Source: Agarilytica sp045430305
GTDB lineage: Bacteria; Pseudomonadota; Gammaproteobacteria; Pseudomonadales; Cellvibrionaceae
Direction: 5' to 3'
NCBI GenBank assembly: GCA_045430305.1
Contig: JAILXW010000004.1
Span: forward strand, 124,001-188,000
DNA: 64,000 bases
Shown: one piece after another, positions 53,965 through 62,992 of the stretch
How positions within the stretch are numbered: the first letter of the stretch is position 1
How the letters are laid out: each line of letters starts with the position of its first letter
Made by a program: the position numbers and the translations under genes
The notes under the pieces: model-generated
What the model saw: the letters and a program-made list of their open reading frames with translations, nothing else
The model's database searches: none
Told to the model about the DNA's origin: nothing

Positions 53965-54478
53965 TAATTAATTTGGGCCTTCGATACATTAATCTAACCG
54001 CCCTTTTTCAGGGCTTGTTGCAGTGTCGCAAAAAGCCTAAAAACCGATTAGAAAACTACAATCTCAATGCAAAACTGTTGTTAGCAATTACTTTTTATAA
54101 AAAGTGACAATTTGTGGCAAATCCGTTAGTGAAATGATTCGTCTTGCGCGTAAGGATTTAATGAAAGGCGTAAAAATTTAATTATGATAGGCAATTTAAA
54201 ATGAGGTTTTTTGTGTCTAACTAACGGCATATTTAATCAAAAAAAACGCCCTTCACGCTAAAAGTTTGCATCAAAATATATTGTTCTTATTTCGCTTGAT
54301 TTAGACAAATAAAAGCTAGGAATTAAAAAATATTTCATAAATTCACTAAAATTTTATACAAATAAGCCTAAAAATAAAAAAAACCTTTAAAAATCAACAA
54401 AAAAGGTTGAATTTTTCTTGTTATTTCGTAATGTAGTGCTACAACTGTCTATAACTCCTAAAAAAATGGGTACTCATC
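53965..54478 (+). other. 514-base very AT-rich region before the histone-like gene
   Basis: No convincing coding frame; long A and T tracts, especially 54180-54420. A perfect TGTAG-tg-CTACA palindrome at 54432-54443 and a TATAAC at 54450-54455 precede the start codon. The tracts may bend DNA or bind nucleoid proteins. Confidence 0.5.
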
Positions 54479-55270
54479 ATGGCTGGTCGAAAGAAAACTG
54501 TAGACGCGGTAGCGGCTCTTGAAAAAGAGCTAGCCGCTCTAAAAACTAAATTAGAAAGCGCTCGCGCTAGTGAAGTAAAAGCAACTAGTGCTACCGCTGC
54601 AAAAGCAAGTAAAGAAGCTGCTGCTGCTGCTAAAAAAGCTGCTGCTGCTAAAAAGAAAGTGGCTGTTCTTCGTAAGAAGAAAAAGTCAGCCGCTCAAGCA
54701 AGCCAAATGGCTGCTGCTCGCAAAGCTGCTGCTGCTGCAACTGCCGCTGCAACTGCCGCCAAGAAAGTAGCTACTGAAGCTAAAGCTAAAGCTAAAACAG
54801 TTGCTGCTGCTGCTAAAACTGCTGCTGCTTTGGCCCGCGCTGTAGCGAAGCAAGAAGCTGCGGCTAAGAAGAAAGCAATGGCTGCAGCTAAATCTGCTGC
54901 CAAGAAAGAAGCTGCTAAAGCGAAGGCTGCTGCTAAGAAAGACGCTGCTAAAGCTAAGGCTGCCGCTAAGAAAGCCGCTGCTAAAGAAAAAGCTGCTGCT
55001 AAAAAAGCTGCTGCTAAAGCTAAGGCTGCCGCTAAGAAAGCCGCTTCTAAAGCAAAAGCTGCAACTAAAAAGAAAGCCGCACCTAAGAAGAAAGCTGCTG
55101 CGAAGAAAAAGCCTGCAGCTAAGAAAGGCCGTGGTCGCCCAGCAGCTAAAAAAGCTGCCGCTACAAAAGCACCAGGTCGTCGTGGTCGCCCAGCAGCGAA
55201 GAAGAAAGCTGCAGGTCGTCCAGCAGCTAAAAAAGCAGCTGGCCGTCGCGGTCGTCCTAAGAAGAAGTAA
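54479..55270 (+). CDS. Histone H1/AlgP-like Lys-Ala-rich DNA-binding protein
   Basis: 263 residues, dominated by Ala and Lys. After a short N-terminal heptad-like stretch (VAALEKELAALKTKLES), residues about 45-210 consist of KAAAK-type repeats. The C-terminus has AT-hook-like cores (GRGRPAAKK, RRGRPAAKK, RRGRPKKK). This is the build of AlgP (AlgR3) of Pseudomonas and of eukaryotic H1 tails; such proteins bind DNA non-specifically and can compact it. The DNA is itself repetitive (GCTGCTAAA-like words), so length may vary by slippage. A strong terminator follows. In Pseudomonas AlgP influences alginate genes; no such target is seen here. Confidence 0.87.
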   Translation: MAGRKKTVDAVAALEKELAALKTKLESARASEVKATSATAAKASKEAAAAAKKAAAAKKKVAVLRKKKKSAAQASQMAAARKAAAAATAAATAAKKVATEAKAKAKTVAAAAKTAAALARAVAKQEAAAKKKAMAAAKSAAKKEAAKAKAAAKKDAAKAKAAAKKAAAKEKAAAKKAAAKAKAAAKKAASKAKAATKKKAAPKKKAAAKKKPAAKKGRGRPAAKKAAATKAPGRRGRPAAKKKAAGRPAAKKAAGRRGRPKKK

Positions 55271-55293
55271 AACCTTAGGGCTTACAAACCAAA

Positions 55294-55320
55294 AACCGCC
55301 GCATATTGCGGCGGTTTTTT
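55294..55320 (+). terminator. Terminator of the histone-like gene
   Basis: Ten-base stem AACCGCCGCA/TGCGGCGGTT followed by a T run; 24 bases past the stop. Confidence 0.95.
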
Positions 55321-55379
55321 TATGTCTTCAATAAAGCTGAGGCCTTTTCTGCTACGGTACTCAGTCTAAACCGCCTTTT

Positions 55380-56081
55380 TCAGCCTTTTCGACCCGAAAT
55401 TTTTACTCTTAACCGGTCTTCTTCAGAAAAATGACATCGTGCCTGATATTTTAAATCGAGCCCTTCTAGACTTTTAGCATCGAACTGAAGGTAAAAAACC
55501 ACTTTGTCTTCTTCAAAGACCTCTGGCGCAGGCGGAAACTCCGTTAACCACGTTAACCCATCCATTAAGCGTGTTTTTTGTAACAATTTCGCTTTGCACA
55601 ACACCCATAACTGATCAATTCTGGCTTGCCGCTCTTCTTCGTTCCGTTTTTCCTCTGAGAGGCGCGCGGCCTCCAGCTCTTCAGCTGTGGGTTGCTTTGG
55701 CTCCACATACACCGTGGTAAGTGTTTTAAAACTCACGCCATCGACCATTTCATTGTAGGTTCGCCCATTTTCCTGACGACATAGAATGCGATAAATAGGG
55801 TGATTTTGTTTAGATCGATCTAAATCAATGGTACCACCGACTAATTTGACACAACGATCAAGGTCTTCAGCGGCCTCTGCTGCGCGTTTTAATTCTAGAA
55901 ATAAGGCAGCATGCCGTGTTGGCAACCATAATTTGCTTGTATCGATAGCGTGCACAGATGCACTCACATACAAAGCAAGAAGAGGAATGGCTGGCTTGAA
56001 GACAAGCAAACTAGGGGATTTTTTGAATTTTTCCGAAGGCCATCGCGTTAAAGATGAAACCAAATAGGACCAAGAGATCAT
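55380..56081 (-). CDS. Secreted hypothetical protein overlapping the PilZ gene
   Basis: Up to 233 residues; no family recognised. A hydrophobic export-like segment (IPLLALYVSASVHA) ends near residue 45. The mature part has a coiled, Glu/Arg-rich middle (EELEAARLSEEKRNEEERQ) and a C-terminal domain with one cysteine (YQARCHFSE). The ATG at 56081 lies inside the PilZ gene (71-base overlap). A TTG at 56009, two bases past that gene's stop, would give a more normal signal peptide, though no ribosome site supports it. Confidence 0.62.
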   Translation of the reverse strand: MISWSYLVSSLTRWPSEKFKKSPSLLVFKPAIPLLALYVSASVHAIDTSKLWLPTRHAALFLELKRAAEAAEDLDRCVKLVGGTIDLDRSKQNHPIYRILCRQENGRTYNEMVDGVSFKTLTTVYVEPKQPTAEELEAARLSEEKRNEEERQARIDQLWVLCKAKLLQKTRLMDGLTWLTEFPPAPEVFEEDKVVFYLQFDAKSLEGLDLKYQARCHFSEEDRLRVKISGRKG

Positions 56082-56682
56082 TTTCGTCCTCTTCCAAGAA
56101 TTCTACGCCGTAAAACACCGCATCATCAGACAGTTTTTTAACTTTGCGTGCGACAGCTCGGATAGAAAGCACGCGCTGTATTTTCCCAACGGTAAATTTC
56201 CCTTTTAAAGCGAGAATATCGCCTTCGCCACCGGCAAATTCACTTAAAATAAGCCCCGCACCCAATGTGCTTATGTCTTCAATACGGCCTGTAATCGTAT
56301 TGTATTTAGGGTTGTCTGTATTAGACACCAAGATCGGCATTTTTACTGACACTCGCGTGGCATTGCGAATACGTTTAAATTGAATCGATTTAGGAAAGTC
56401 GATGTAAACCATAAATAGGGGTACATCGTTCATAAAAAGTACGTTACTCGCAAACAGCGCTAAACCATCAGCCATTTTTGCCCGAAATACGATTTTTTCG
56501 CCTTCTGAGAGTTTCGGGAAAACGCCAGAAGCAGGTGCACCGAGAATAATGGCCTCGCCAGGTATTGCACCCAGTACCAAGACTTCCGAAAACTCTTTCT
56601 CACCTGTAGAACTAGGTAAAATTTCGACGCTTTGGCCCATACTTAGCGCTAATTCATCGAATTGAATTTTTTCGTCGCTCAT
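56011..56682 (-). CDS. PilZ-domain (YcgR-like) c-di-GMP receptor
   Basis: 223 residues. An N-terminal YcgR-type domain (about 1-100) is followed by a PilZ domain with the c-di-GMP-binding RxxxR (FKRIRNATRV, about 102-111) and DISTLGAGL (DxSxxG). YcgR-like proteins bind c-di-GMP and act on flagellar motor or other outputs. The window also has a diguanylate cyclase and motY, but they are not adjacent. Confidence 0.85.
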   Translation of the reverse strand: MSDEKIQFDELALSMGQSVEILPSSTGEKEFSEVLVLGAIPGEAIILGAPASGVFPKLSEGEKIVFRAKMADGLALFASNVLFMNDVPLFMVYIDFPKSIQFKRIRNATRVSVKMPILVSNTDNPKYNTITGRIEDISTLGAGLILSEFAGGEGDILALKGKFTVGKIQRVLSIRAVARKVKKLSDDAVFYGVEFLEEDENDLLVLFGFIFNAMAFGKIQKIP

Positions 56683-56832
56683 TTTCTCGTTACCAGGGTA
56701 TTACCCCACCATTTCGTGCATTCTGTCTTTATCAGTGTAGCAAACGGCGAGTTTTCTGCGCTGTGATAGACCAAAGGGCTTTATATCAGTGATAGCGGTG
56801 TTCGGAGTTAGTGTTTTAAATTATGGAATGCA

Positions 56833-57291
56833 CTAAGCATGCGTATAGGAAGTGACTTGGTAGCGATCTGTAATATCTCTACCGCGCCAAAACATTTTTA
56901 GAAGAACAGAGATATACAAGCAGGCCATCATTAGTATCAATTTAACGGCACTTTGTAGCGCAAAATCCATACTCAAAACCGCTATAACAAGAAATAGGCC
57001 TTGTATAAAAATAACTAAATTGAGCTCTAATATATGAAAAACCCAGCCCAAATACCAACGCCGATACAAACCGACGACTGCCGTAATCTTGCTTGCAACA
57101 ATCAACAACAGTATAAGTATCACAAGTACTGGAGGGCCACCCGTACTTTGTTGTGCGGCTACCTGTGCTGATTCAGCATCACTTGGCGGCTTGGCAAATA
57201 AGTACACGCAAAAAACCAAGCCTAATATAGGATACACAGCCAGAACTGTTGCGGCGAGTTTTGGAGAAGACCGAAAGAGTTTAACCAACAT
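56833..57291 (-). CDS. Four-helix membrane protein of unknown function
   Basis: 152 residues with four hydrophobic helices (about 10-33, 52-74, 80-105, 110-132) and a short polar loop rich in Ala/Gln/Ser after the first. No family recognised. It immediately follows the RND transporter stop codon (no gap) on the same strand, so it is probably the third gene of that operon. Confidence 0.65.
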   Translation of the reverse strand: MLVKLFRSSPKLAATVLAVYPILGLVFCVYLFAKPPSDAESAQVAAQQSTGGPPVLVILILLLIVASKITAVVGLYRRWYLGWVFHILELNLVIFIQGLFLVIAVLSMDFALQSAVKLILMMACLYISVLLKMFWRGRDITDRYQVTSYTHA

Positions 57292-60200
57292 TTATACTTC
57301 CTTTTGCTCGCCCAAATGTACCGTATCACTCTCAACAGAGCGCTCACTCGTGGGGCACACCCCCTCTCTGTAGCGAGCTATTGGGCGTGTAATATAACGC
57401 GTGAAAACAAGACCGGCTTCACTCGGCAATACTAATAGCGCAGGTGTAATAACGAGCGTAAGTATTGTCGAAAAAATTAGGCCGTAAACAATCGCACTGG
57501 CAAGCGCGACCCAAAACGAGCCGACGACGCCACCTTGAATAATGGATTGCCCCGATAGATCCACACTTACCCCTAAAGCCAAAGGCATCAAACCCAAGAT
57601 AGTTGTGGCCGTAGTTAAAAAAACCGGGCGCAAGCGCTGCGTAGCTGCCAAGATAGCAGCTTCTTTAATAGTATATTTAAATTGCGTGCTACGAATATGG
57701 TTAAAGGTATCGATCAAAACAATATTGTTGTTCACAACGATACCGGCCAAGGCAACAATGCCCACCCCCGTCATAATCACACTAAATGTAGATTGCGTTA
57801 GCATTAACCCTAAGAACACGCCCGCGGTCGAGAGTATTACCGAAGACAATGTTAAAAACGCTTGATAAATACTGTTAAATTGCGTGACTAATAAAATAAA
57901 CATTAAGAAGAGCGCAAGGCCAAACGCAACAGTAAGAAATGCAAATGACTTTTCTTGTTCTTCATTGGCTCCGCGATAGGTCAACTCGATCGTTGGGTCT
58001 ACCGGGTTTGCCTTCAACCACTCTTGGATTTCTTTTAACTTGCGATCGACCACTACGTCCTCATCAACATCAGAAAGCACCATGGTGTATTCTTTGCCGC
58101 CAATCCGGTCTATTTTGTCAATACGCGATTTAGCTACACGCTTCACGAACGTACTTACCGCAACAGGGCCGTTACTTGTATTGACCTTAAGTTGATCTAG
58201 TATTTCCAAACGCCGCTCACTTGCAGGAAAACGAATCCGAATATCCACTTCTTCATCGGCGTCATCGGGGCGATACTCACCGACTTTTATTCCATTCGTC
58301 ACAAGCTGCACTGCGCGTCCGACTTCCAACACGTTGGCACCAAGTTGCGCCGCGAGCACCCGGTCAACCTCCATGTTCCATTCAATACCCGGTAATGGTG
58401 TTGTATCGGTAACGTCACGTAAACCACTGAAATTGTCTTCTACGTCTTGCCTAAGTTGGCGCGTCACTTCTATCAATGTTTCTCGATCAGAACCACGCAA
58501 CTGAATTTGAATCGGCTTGCCTACCGGAGGCCCGCCTTCCATTGCAAGCGCATTGACATAAATACCTGGAAGGTTCGCGGTACGCTCACGAATTTCGGCA
58601 TACACTTCTCGAGTCGATTTTCCCATTTCTTCGGGCTTGTATGTTTCTACCAGTATTAATCCAACTTGGTCTTTTTCCGGAGTTCTGGCGCCTGCTGATG
58701 CGGGCGCTCCCGGCGATACATTCGTATAGGCAACTTTCACACCCGGCACATCAAGTACTATTTGCTCTACTTGCCCAACGAGCTCGCGCGCTTCATCGAT
58801 TGCCAAATTGCCTTGTGCTCGAATGGTGACAGTCCCCATTATTTCTTCTGTTTCTACAAAAAACTCAACACCGGCATTAAATCGACCAAATGCGACAAAA
58901 ATACCAATTAATAAATAGAATGCGAAAACAAATAGGCTTAATGGATGGTGCACGATTTTTGAGAGAAAACGAGCATACCTACCTGTTAAGCCTCCAAGCT
59001 TTGTGGGCAATTCTTTTTCCAAGCTCGTAAGGTACGACACGGTTGCTGGGTTCATTTTGTTTTTCCCCATGAGAGCCCCCAGCACCGGGGCAAAAAATAG
59101 AGCGTACAAAAGCGAACTGACCAGTACTGCGAATACCGTAACAGGCAGGTAACGCATAAATTCACCTGCCACGCCCGGCCAAAACATAATAGGAAGAAAA
59201 GCCGCTAAAGTAGTCGCCGTAGAAGCGAAAACCGGCCACATCATGCGTTTAACAGAAAGCTGATAGGCTTCACTGCTAGATAAACCTTCGGCCATTTTTC
59301 TGTCAGCATATTCTGTAACCACAATGGCACCATCAATCAACATACCGAGCGCCAACAACATGCCGAAGAGCACCATAAAGTTAAAAGAATAGCCAAGCTG
59401 CAAAAGAATTATTGCCGAAAATAATAGCGAGAAGGGTACGCCCGCCCCGACCAATAGGCCTGAACGAAACCCTAACGCAGCGACAACAATAATCATTACC
59501 AGCATCATTGCTGTAAGAATATTACCTTGCATTTCACTTACCATTCCCTCGGAAAATTCACTTTGATCTAAAAGAAAACCAATTGTGACACCTTGAGGAA
59601 TATTCGCCTGCAACTGCGCTACGACTTCTCGCACAGCAGACGTAACTTCAATTTCATTCGCATCGTTACGCTTTAACACCTCGATGGTAATACCACGCTC
59701 ACCGTTAATAGTGGTGTACGAGCTCGGGTCTTTAAACGTGCGTGTTACGCTCGCAATATCGCCCAAGGTAACTGCGCCATCGGCGGTTGCTCGTAGAGGC
59801 AAAGAATAAACATCTTCACGCGTTTCTATTAAGCTTGGTACCTTGACATCAAAACGCCCTTCACCCGTATCTAACTTGCCTGCAGGAACAAGAATATTAT
59901 TCGCTTGTACCGCATTGTAAAGTTCGCTACTGGTAATACCGTAATGTTCCAATTGCAGTGGATCTATGCTCGCTTCGACAACCTCTTCACGATGGCCCGC
60001 CAAGTTTGCTTCGAGCACGTCGGGGCTTGATTCAATAGCATTGCGCAATTGCAGCGCTGTACGATAAAGAACACGCTCACCAACATCACCTGCGATGGTC
60101 ACAACAATTGTGGGAACGTCGTTGGCGGACACTTCTGAGACCACTGGCTCTTCCGCATCTAAAGGTAATTTTGATTTTGCGCGATCAACAGCCGCTCGCA

Positions 60201-60522
60201 CATCTTCCACTGCTTGCTTCACATTCACCTGCGCATCGAACTCAACAATCAAATAGGCAAAGCTTTCTCGTGAAACCGCTTTAATTTCTTTTAAAGATTC
60301 CAGCGACCGTAACTCTTGCTCCATTGGTCGCACCAATAGACGCGCCCCATCTTCCGGTGAGATACCGTCTTGAAATATATTAATGATAACAATGGGAACA
60401 GAAGGGTTAGGTGAAGCTTCAATGGTCATCATGCTGCGTGAAGCCAGACCTGCAATGACAATAAGCAGCATCATGCACATGGTCGCGCGCGAACGCTTAA
60501 TCGCACCTCCGAGAAAATTCAT
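57292..60522 (-). CDS. RND efflux transporter permease (HAE1/MdtC-like)
   Basis: 1076 residues with twelve predicted helices and two large periplasmic loops. The RND motif LGMLIDGAIVVTEYAD near residue 395 is typical, and N-terminal RATMCMMLLIVIAGL starts helix 1. It uses proton motive force to export hydrophobic or toxic compounds with an adaptor and an outer-membrane channel. No channel gene is in the window. Its start overlaps the adaptor stop by one base (TAATG). Confidence 0.92.
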   Translation of the reverse strand: MNFLGGAIKRSRATMCMMLLIVIAGLASRSMMTIEASPNPSVPIVIINIFQDGISPEDGARLLVRPMEQELRSLESLKEIKAVSRESFAYLIVEFDAQVNVKQAVEDVRAAVDRAKSKLPLDAEEPVVSEVSANDVPTIVVTIAGDVGERVLYRTALQLRNAIESSPDVLEANLAGHREEVVEASIDPLQLEHYGITSSELYNAVQANNILVPAGKLDTGEGRFDVKVPSLIETREDVYSLPLRATADGAVTLGDIASVTRTFKDPSSYTTINGERGITIEVLKRNDANEIEVTSAVREVVAQLQANIPQGVTIGFLLDQSEFSEGMVSEMQGNILTAMMLVMIIVVAALGFRSGLLVGAGVPFSLLFSAIILLQLGYSFNFMVLFGMLLALGMLIDGAIVVTEYADRKMAEGLSSSEAYQLSVKRMMWPVFASTATTLAAFLPIMFWPGVAGEFMRYLPVTVFAVLVSSLLYALFFAPVLGALMGKNKMNPATVSYLTSLEKELPTKLGGLTGRYARFLSKIVHHPLSLFVFAFYLLIGIFVAFGRFNAGVEFFVETEEIMGTVTIRAQGNLAIDEARELVGQVEQIVLDVPGVKVAYTNVSPGAPASAGARTPEKDQVGLILVETYKPEEMGKSTREVYAEIRERTANLPGIYVNALAMEGGPPVGKPIQIQLRGSDRETLIEVTRQLRQDVEDNFSGLRDVTDTTPLPGIEWNMEVDRVLAAQLGANVLEVGRAVQLVTNGIKVGEYRPDDADEEVDIRIRFPASERRLEILDQLKVNTSNGPVAVSTFVKRVAKSRIDKIDRIGGKEYTMVLSDVDEDVVVDRKLKEIQEWLKANPVDPTIELTYRGANEEQEKSFAFLTVAFGLALFLMFILLVTQFNSIYQAFLTLSSVILSTAGVFLGLMLTQSTFSVIMTGVGIVALAGIVVNNNIVLIDTFNHIRSTQFKYTIKEAAILAATQRLRPVFLTTATTILGLMPLALGVSVDLSGQSIIQGGVVGSFWVALASAIVYGLIFSTILTLVITPALLVLPSEAGLVFTRYITRPIARYREGVCPTSERSVESDTVHLGEQKEV

Positions 60523-61616
60523 TAGTGATTTGCCCCGAGTGATACAGGTACTACGGGGGCTACCACATCCACAACATCATCTTGACTAACGTACTCCTGA
60601 CCGATAGTAATTAGCTGTGTATTTTCTTCTAATCCGGTTACCCACACGCCGTCTTCGTCGTCACCAATAATTTCAATAGGTTTAATCACTACGCGATTTT
60701 CACCTTCGATAACTTTGACAGCAATTTTTTCATCGCTTGTAAGGGAAAGTAAGGAGGGGGACAAATGATGAGCAGAAATTTCTTTCGCTTGAATGTGTAC
60801 GTCTGCACTCATACCGTCACGAAGTGCGTAACCCGGATTATTGATATAAATTTCTATTTTGAAGGTGCGTGTTACAGCGTTTGCCGCACTCGCCAAATAT
60901 TGCACTCGCCCTATTGCACTTTCACCATTAGAAAATAGAACGTTGGCAACGCCATCTAACACAATACTGGAAAGTGCAGATTCAGACAACAGACCAACGA
61001 CTTTTAACTGACTCAGGTCCACTAATTGTGCACACGGGCTGCCGCGCTGAATAAAACCGCCCGCATCGATCAAGCGTTCCTGAACAAAACCATCAAACGG
61101 TGCTCGTATGGTGAGTTTTTCTGTCGCCAATCTCATGGCTTTGACATCCGCTTTCGCCACAGCCAAATTTGCTTTAGCACTGGCAATTTGTGTTTGCGAT
61201 TGAAAACCGCGGTCTTTTAAAGACAGCGCACCTTGATAATCAATTTCGGCCTTATTGAGCAAGGCCCTAGCTTGCGCCAATCGAAGTTCCCGATCTTCTG
61301 AGTCAAGCACGCACAGCGCATCGCCCTGCTTCACAAAGCTACCTTCTTGCGCAGGTGTTGCGATGATTCTGCCATCGATTTCTGCAGCGACTCTCACGCG
61401 CCGAACGGCTTCAGTGCGACCGCGCACATTCACTTTTTTACGAAAAGTCTCCAGTTGAATATTTTCAACTTCAACACGAAAGCGCTTTTCTGTTTCATCG
61501 ATTATTTTTATGTCGTTGGGGCCTTCAGCAATTAATCCAAGCAACATCCAAAGAACCAGCGCGGCGGTCATCGCCAGTGCTAGTTTCATATTTGAATTGA
61601 GTTTTTGAAGATTCAT
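60522..61616 (-). CDS. RND efflux periplasmic adaptor (membrane fusion protein)
   Basis: 364 residues: N-terminal helix, a lipoyl/hairpin region (GRIIATPAQEGSFVKQGDALCVLDSE, with a helical hairpin rich in Ala and Lys), and a beta-barrel C-terminal domain (LRDGMSADVHIQ). It connects the RND permease encoded next to an outer-membrane channel. First gene of the efflux operon. Confidence 0.9.
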   Translation of the reverse strand: MNLQKLNSNMKLALAMTAALVLWMLLGLIAEGPNDIKIIDETEKRFRVEVENIQLETFRKKVNVRGRTEAVRRVRVAAEIDGRIIATPAQEGSFVKQGDALCVLDSEDRELRLAQARALLNKAEIDYQGALSLKDRGFQSQTQIASAKANLAVAKADVKAMRLATEKLTIRAPFDGFVQERLIDAGGFIQRGSPCAQLVDLSQLKVVGLLSESALSSIVLDGVANVLFSNGESAIGRVQYLASAANAVTRTFKIEIYINNPGYALRDGMSADVHIQAKEISAHHLSPSLLSLTSDEKIAVKVIEGENRVVIKPIEIIGDDEDGVWVTGLEENTQLITIGQEYVSQDDVVDVVAPVVPVSLGANH

Positions 61617-61830
61617 ATTTCCTATTATTTCCTTCCTCTAATGAACGGCCGTGCAACTTTTTGGTCAGGTAAAGTGCTTAAGGCTTCCGTCATACCCTGA
61701 TTACTTGAGCTGTATCATATAAAAATGATTGAAACACCCGGAGGTTTCTGCCCAAGACCAAGCTAGCATTATGAACGCACGCGAAGCGCGGGGCGATTAT
61801 ACGCAATCCAAGAAGTTTTAAACATGCAGA

Positions 61831-61864
61831 AAAAGCACAGAAATACTGGCATTTCTGTGCTTTT
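61831..61864 (-). terminator. Strong bidirectional terminator downstream of the cNMP-binding gene
   Basis: Fourteen-base perfect stem AAAAGCACAGAAAT/ATTTCTGTGCTTTT with a six-base loop. It has A on one side and T on the other, so it works on either strand; on the minus strand it follows the 61891 stop by 27 bases. Confidence 0.9.
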
Positions 61865-61890
61865 AATGAATTGAAAGGGGGTAGTGTGGC

Positions 61891-62577
61891 TTAGCTGATC
61901 GCTTTAAGAGACTGACGATCGATTTCCGACCTCGGCATAATCGAGAGGCGGTCTATCGCAGTGTTCCAAGCGACGAGAAGTTTGGCCAATTCACGGGCTT
62001 GCTCGTCTAAGCTTTTCAGCTCTTCTAAGGTGTCTTTCGGCCCAGTAAATAGTTTGATTTTGCGATGCGCGGAGGCAAATGACTGGTCGGAATAGGCCGC
62101 GCGATACACTTCTAGCTTCCAGCGTAGGTTGTGCACCATGTTGCGGTAATAAATGAGTTTGGTATTGAGCGACACTGTCGTCACGTCATCAAGTTTGCCA
62201 AAGACTTTAAAGTGAGTGCCAAAGACCATGATTTTTTTTGAGTTTTGGTCCGCCACCACGGTTGCAGTACGAACTTGATCAAACAAAACCGCGAGATCGC
62301 CAAAAACTTCGCCCGGCGTAATGTAGTTTACGACCGTGCCTTCTTTATCTCCGGCGTGAACTTCTAACTGGCCCTTCAACAAAAAGTATAACCATTCTTC
62401 CCGGTGGCCTTTTTCTAGTATGGTTTCACCAGGCTCACACTCTATGATTTTAGAGTGTCGCAACAGTAGATCGTATTGGTATTGATCTGTCTGTTTTATC
62501 GTTCTATAAAAAGGTACCGCAGATAGCAGGCTATCTACCGATTCTTGGGGGTATTTCAATACATCTTTAACTTCCAT
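61891..62577 (-). CDS. Cyclic-nucleotide-binding-domain protein without DNA-binding domain
   Basis: 228 residues. A Crp-like cyclic-nucleotide-binding domain fills about 30-130 (GETILEKGHREEWLYFLLKG, then PGEVFGDLAVLF and RTATVVADQ). The C-terminal 90 residues are helical (RWKLEVYRAAY, LDEQARELAKLL) with no helix-turn-helix, so it is not a Crp-type regulator by sequence. A ligand-responsive partner-binding role is inferred. A pair of CTTAAG palindromes lies just upstream. Confidence 0.82.
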   Translation of the reverse strand: MEVKDVLKYPQESVDSLLSAVPFYRTIKQTDQYQYDLLLRHSKIIECEPGETILEKGHREEWLYFLLKGQLEVHAGDKEGTVVNYITPGEVFGDLAVLFDQVRTATVVADQNSKKIMVFGTHFKVFGKLDDVTTVSLNTKLIYYRNMVHNLRWKLEVYRAAYSDQSFASAHRKIKLFTGPKDTLEELKSLDEQARELAKLLVAWNTAIDRLSIMPRSEIDRQSLKAIS

Positions 62578-62992
62578 CGGATCGGCTCGCTGTTCGAGAA
62601 TACTTCTTAAGATAGCGGATTATTCTTAAGAGAGGTGTTGGCTGTCTATGAGAAAGGCCATTTCCCTTATAACCATTTCTAATTTTGTTAAGGGTTTCAC
62701 CATTTTTAACGGTGGCGTCTAAGTTTACCTTACTTTTGCTCATCTTAGGCGCATTCCAAAGACCTCAAAATCTCGCAACACAATGCCTACCGAGGTTAAT
62801 CACAAATTACGAGATTCCTAAAATTACTAATGAAATCAAATAATAACAATTGCCTCTTAAGTGGCTATAATAGCTATTATCTGGCGCTCATGCCCGTGCC
62901 TTATACTATACCGGCACAAGAAACGGTTGATTTTAAGACAAATTCGTCTAAAACTTTGCTCAGAATAAATATTCGAACCCTTTGGAATCGAT
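62578..62992 (+). other. 415-base divergent gene-free region
   Basis: Holds the paired palindromes near the cNMP-binding gene and a TATAAT at 62866-62871 that could serve the plus-strand gene. No convincing -35 was found at the right distance. No gene of more than 30 codons is credible. Confidence 0.5.
62604..62631. promoter_or_regulatory. Paired TTCTTAAGA palindromes upstream of the cNMP-binding gene
   Basis: TTCTTAAGA at 62604-62612 and again at 62623-62631, 19 bases apart, 27 and 46 bases before the start codon. A third partial copy (TCTTAAGT) lies at 62855-62862. Two helical turns of spacing suggest a cooperative dimer operator. Confidence 0.4.
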
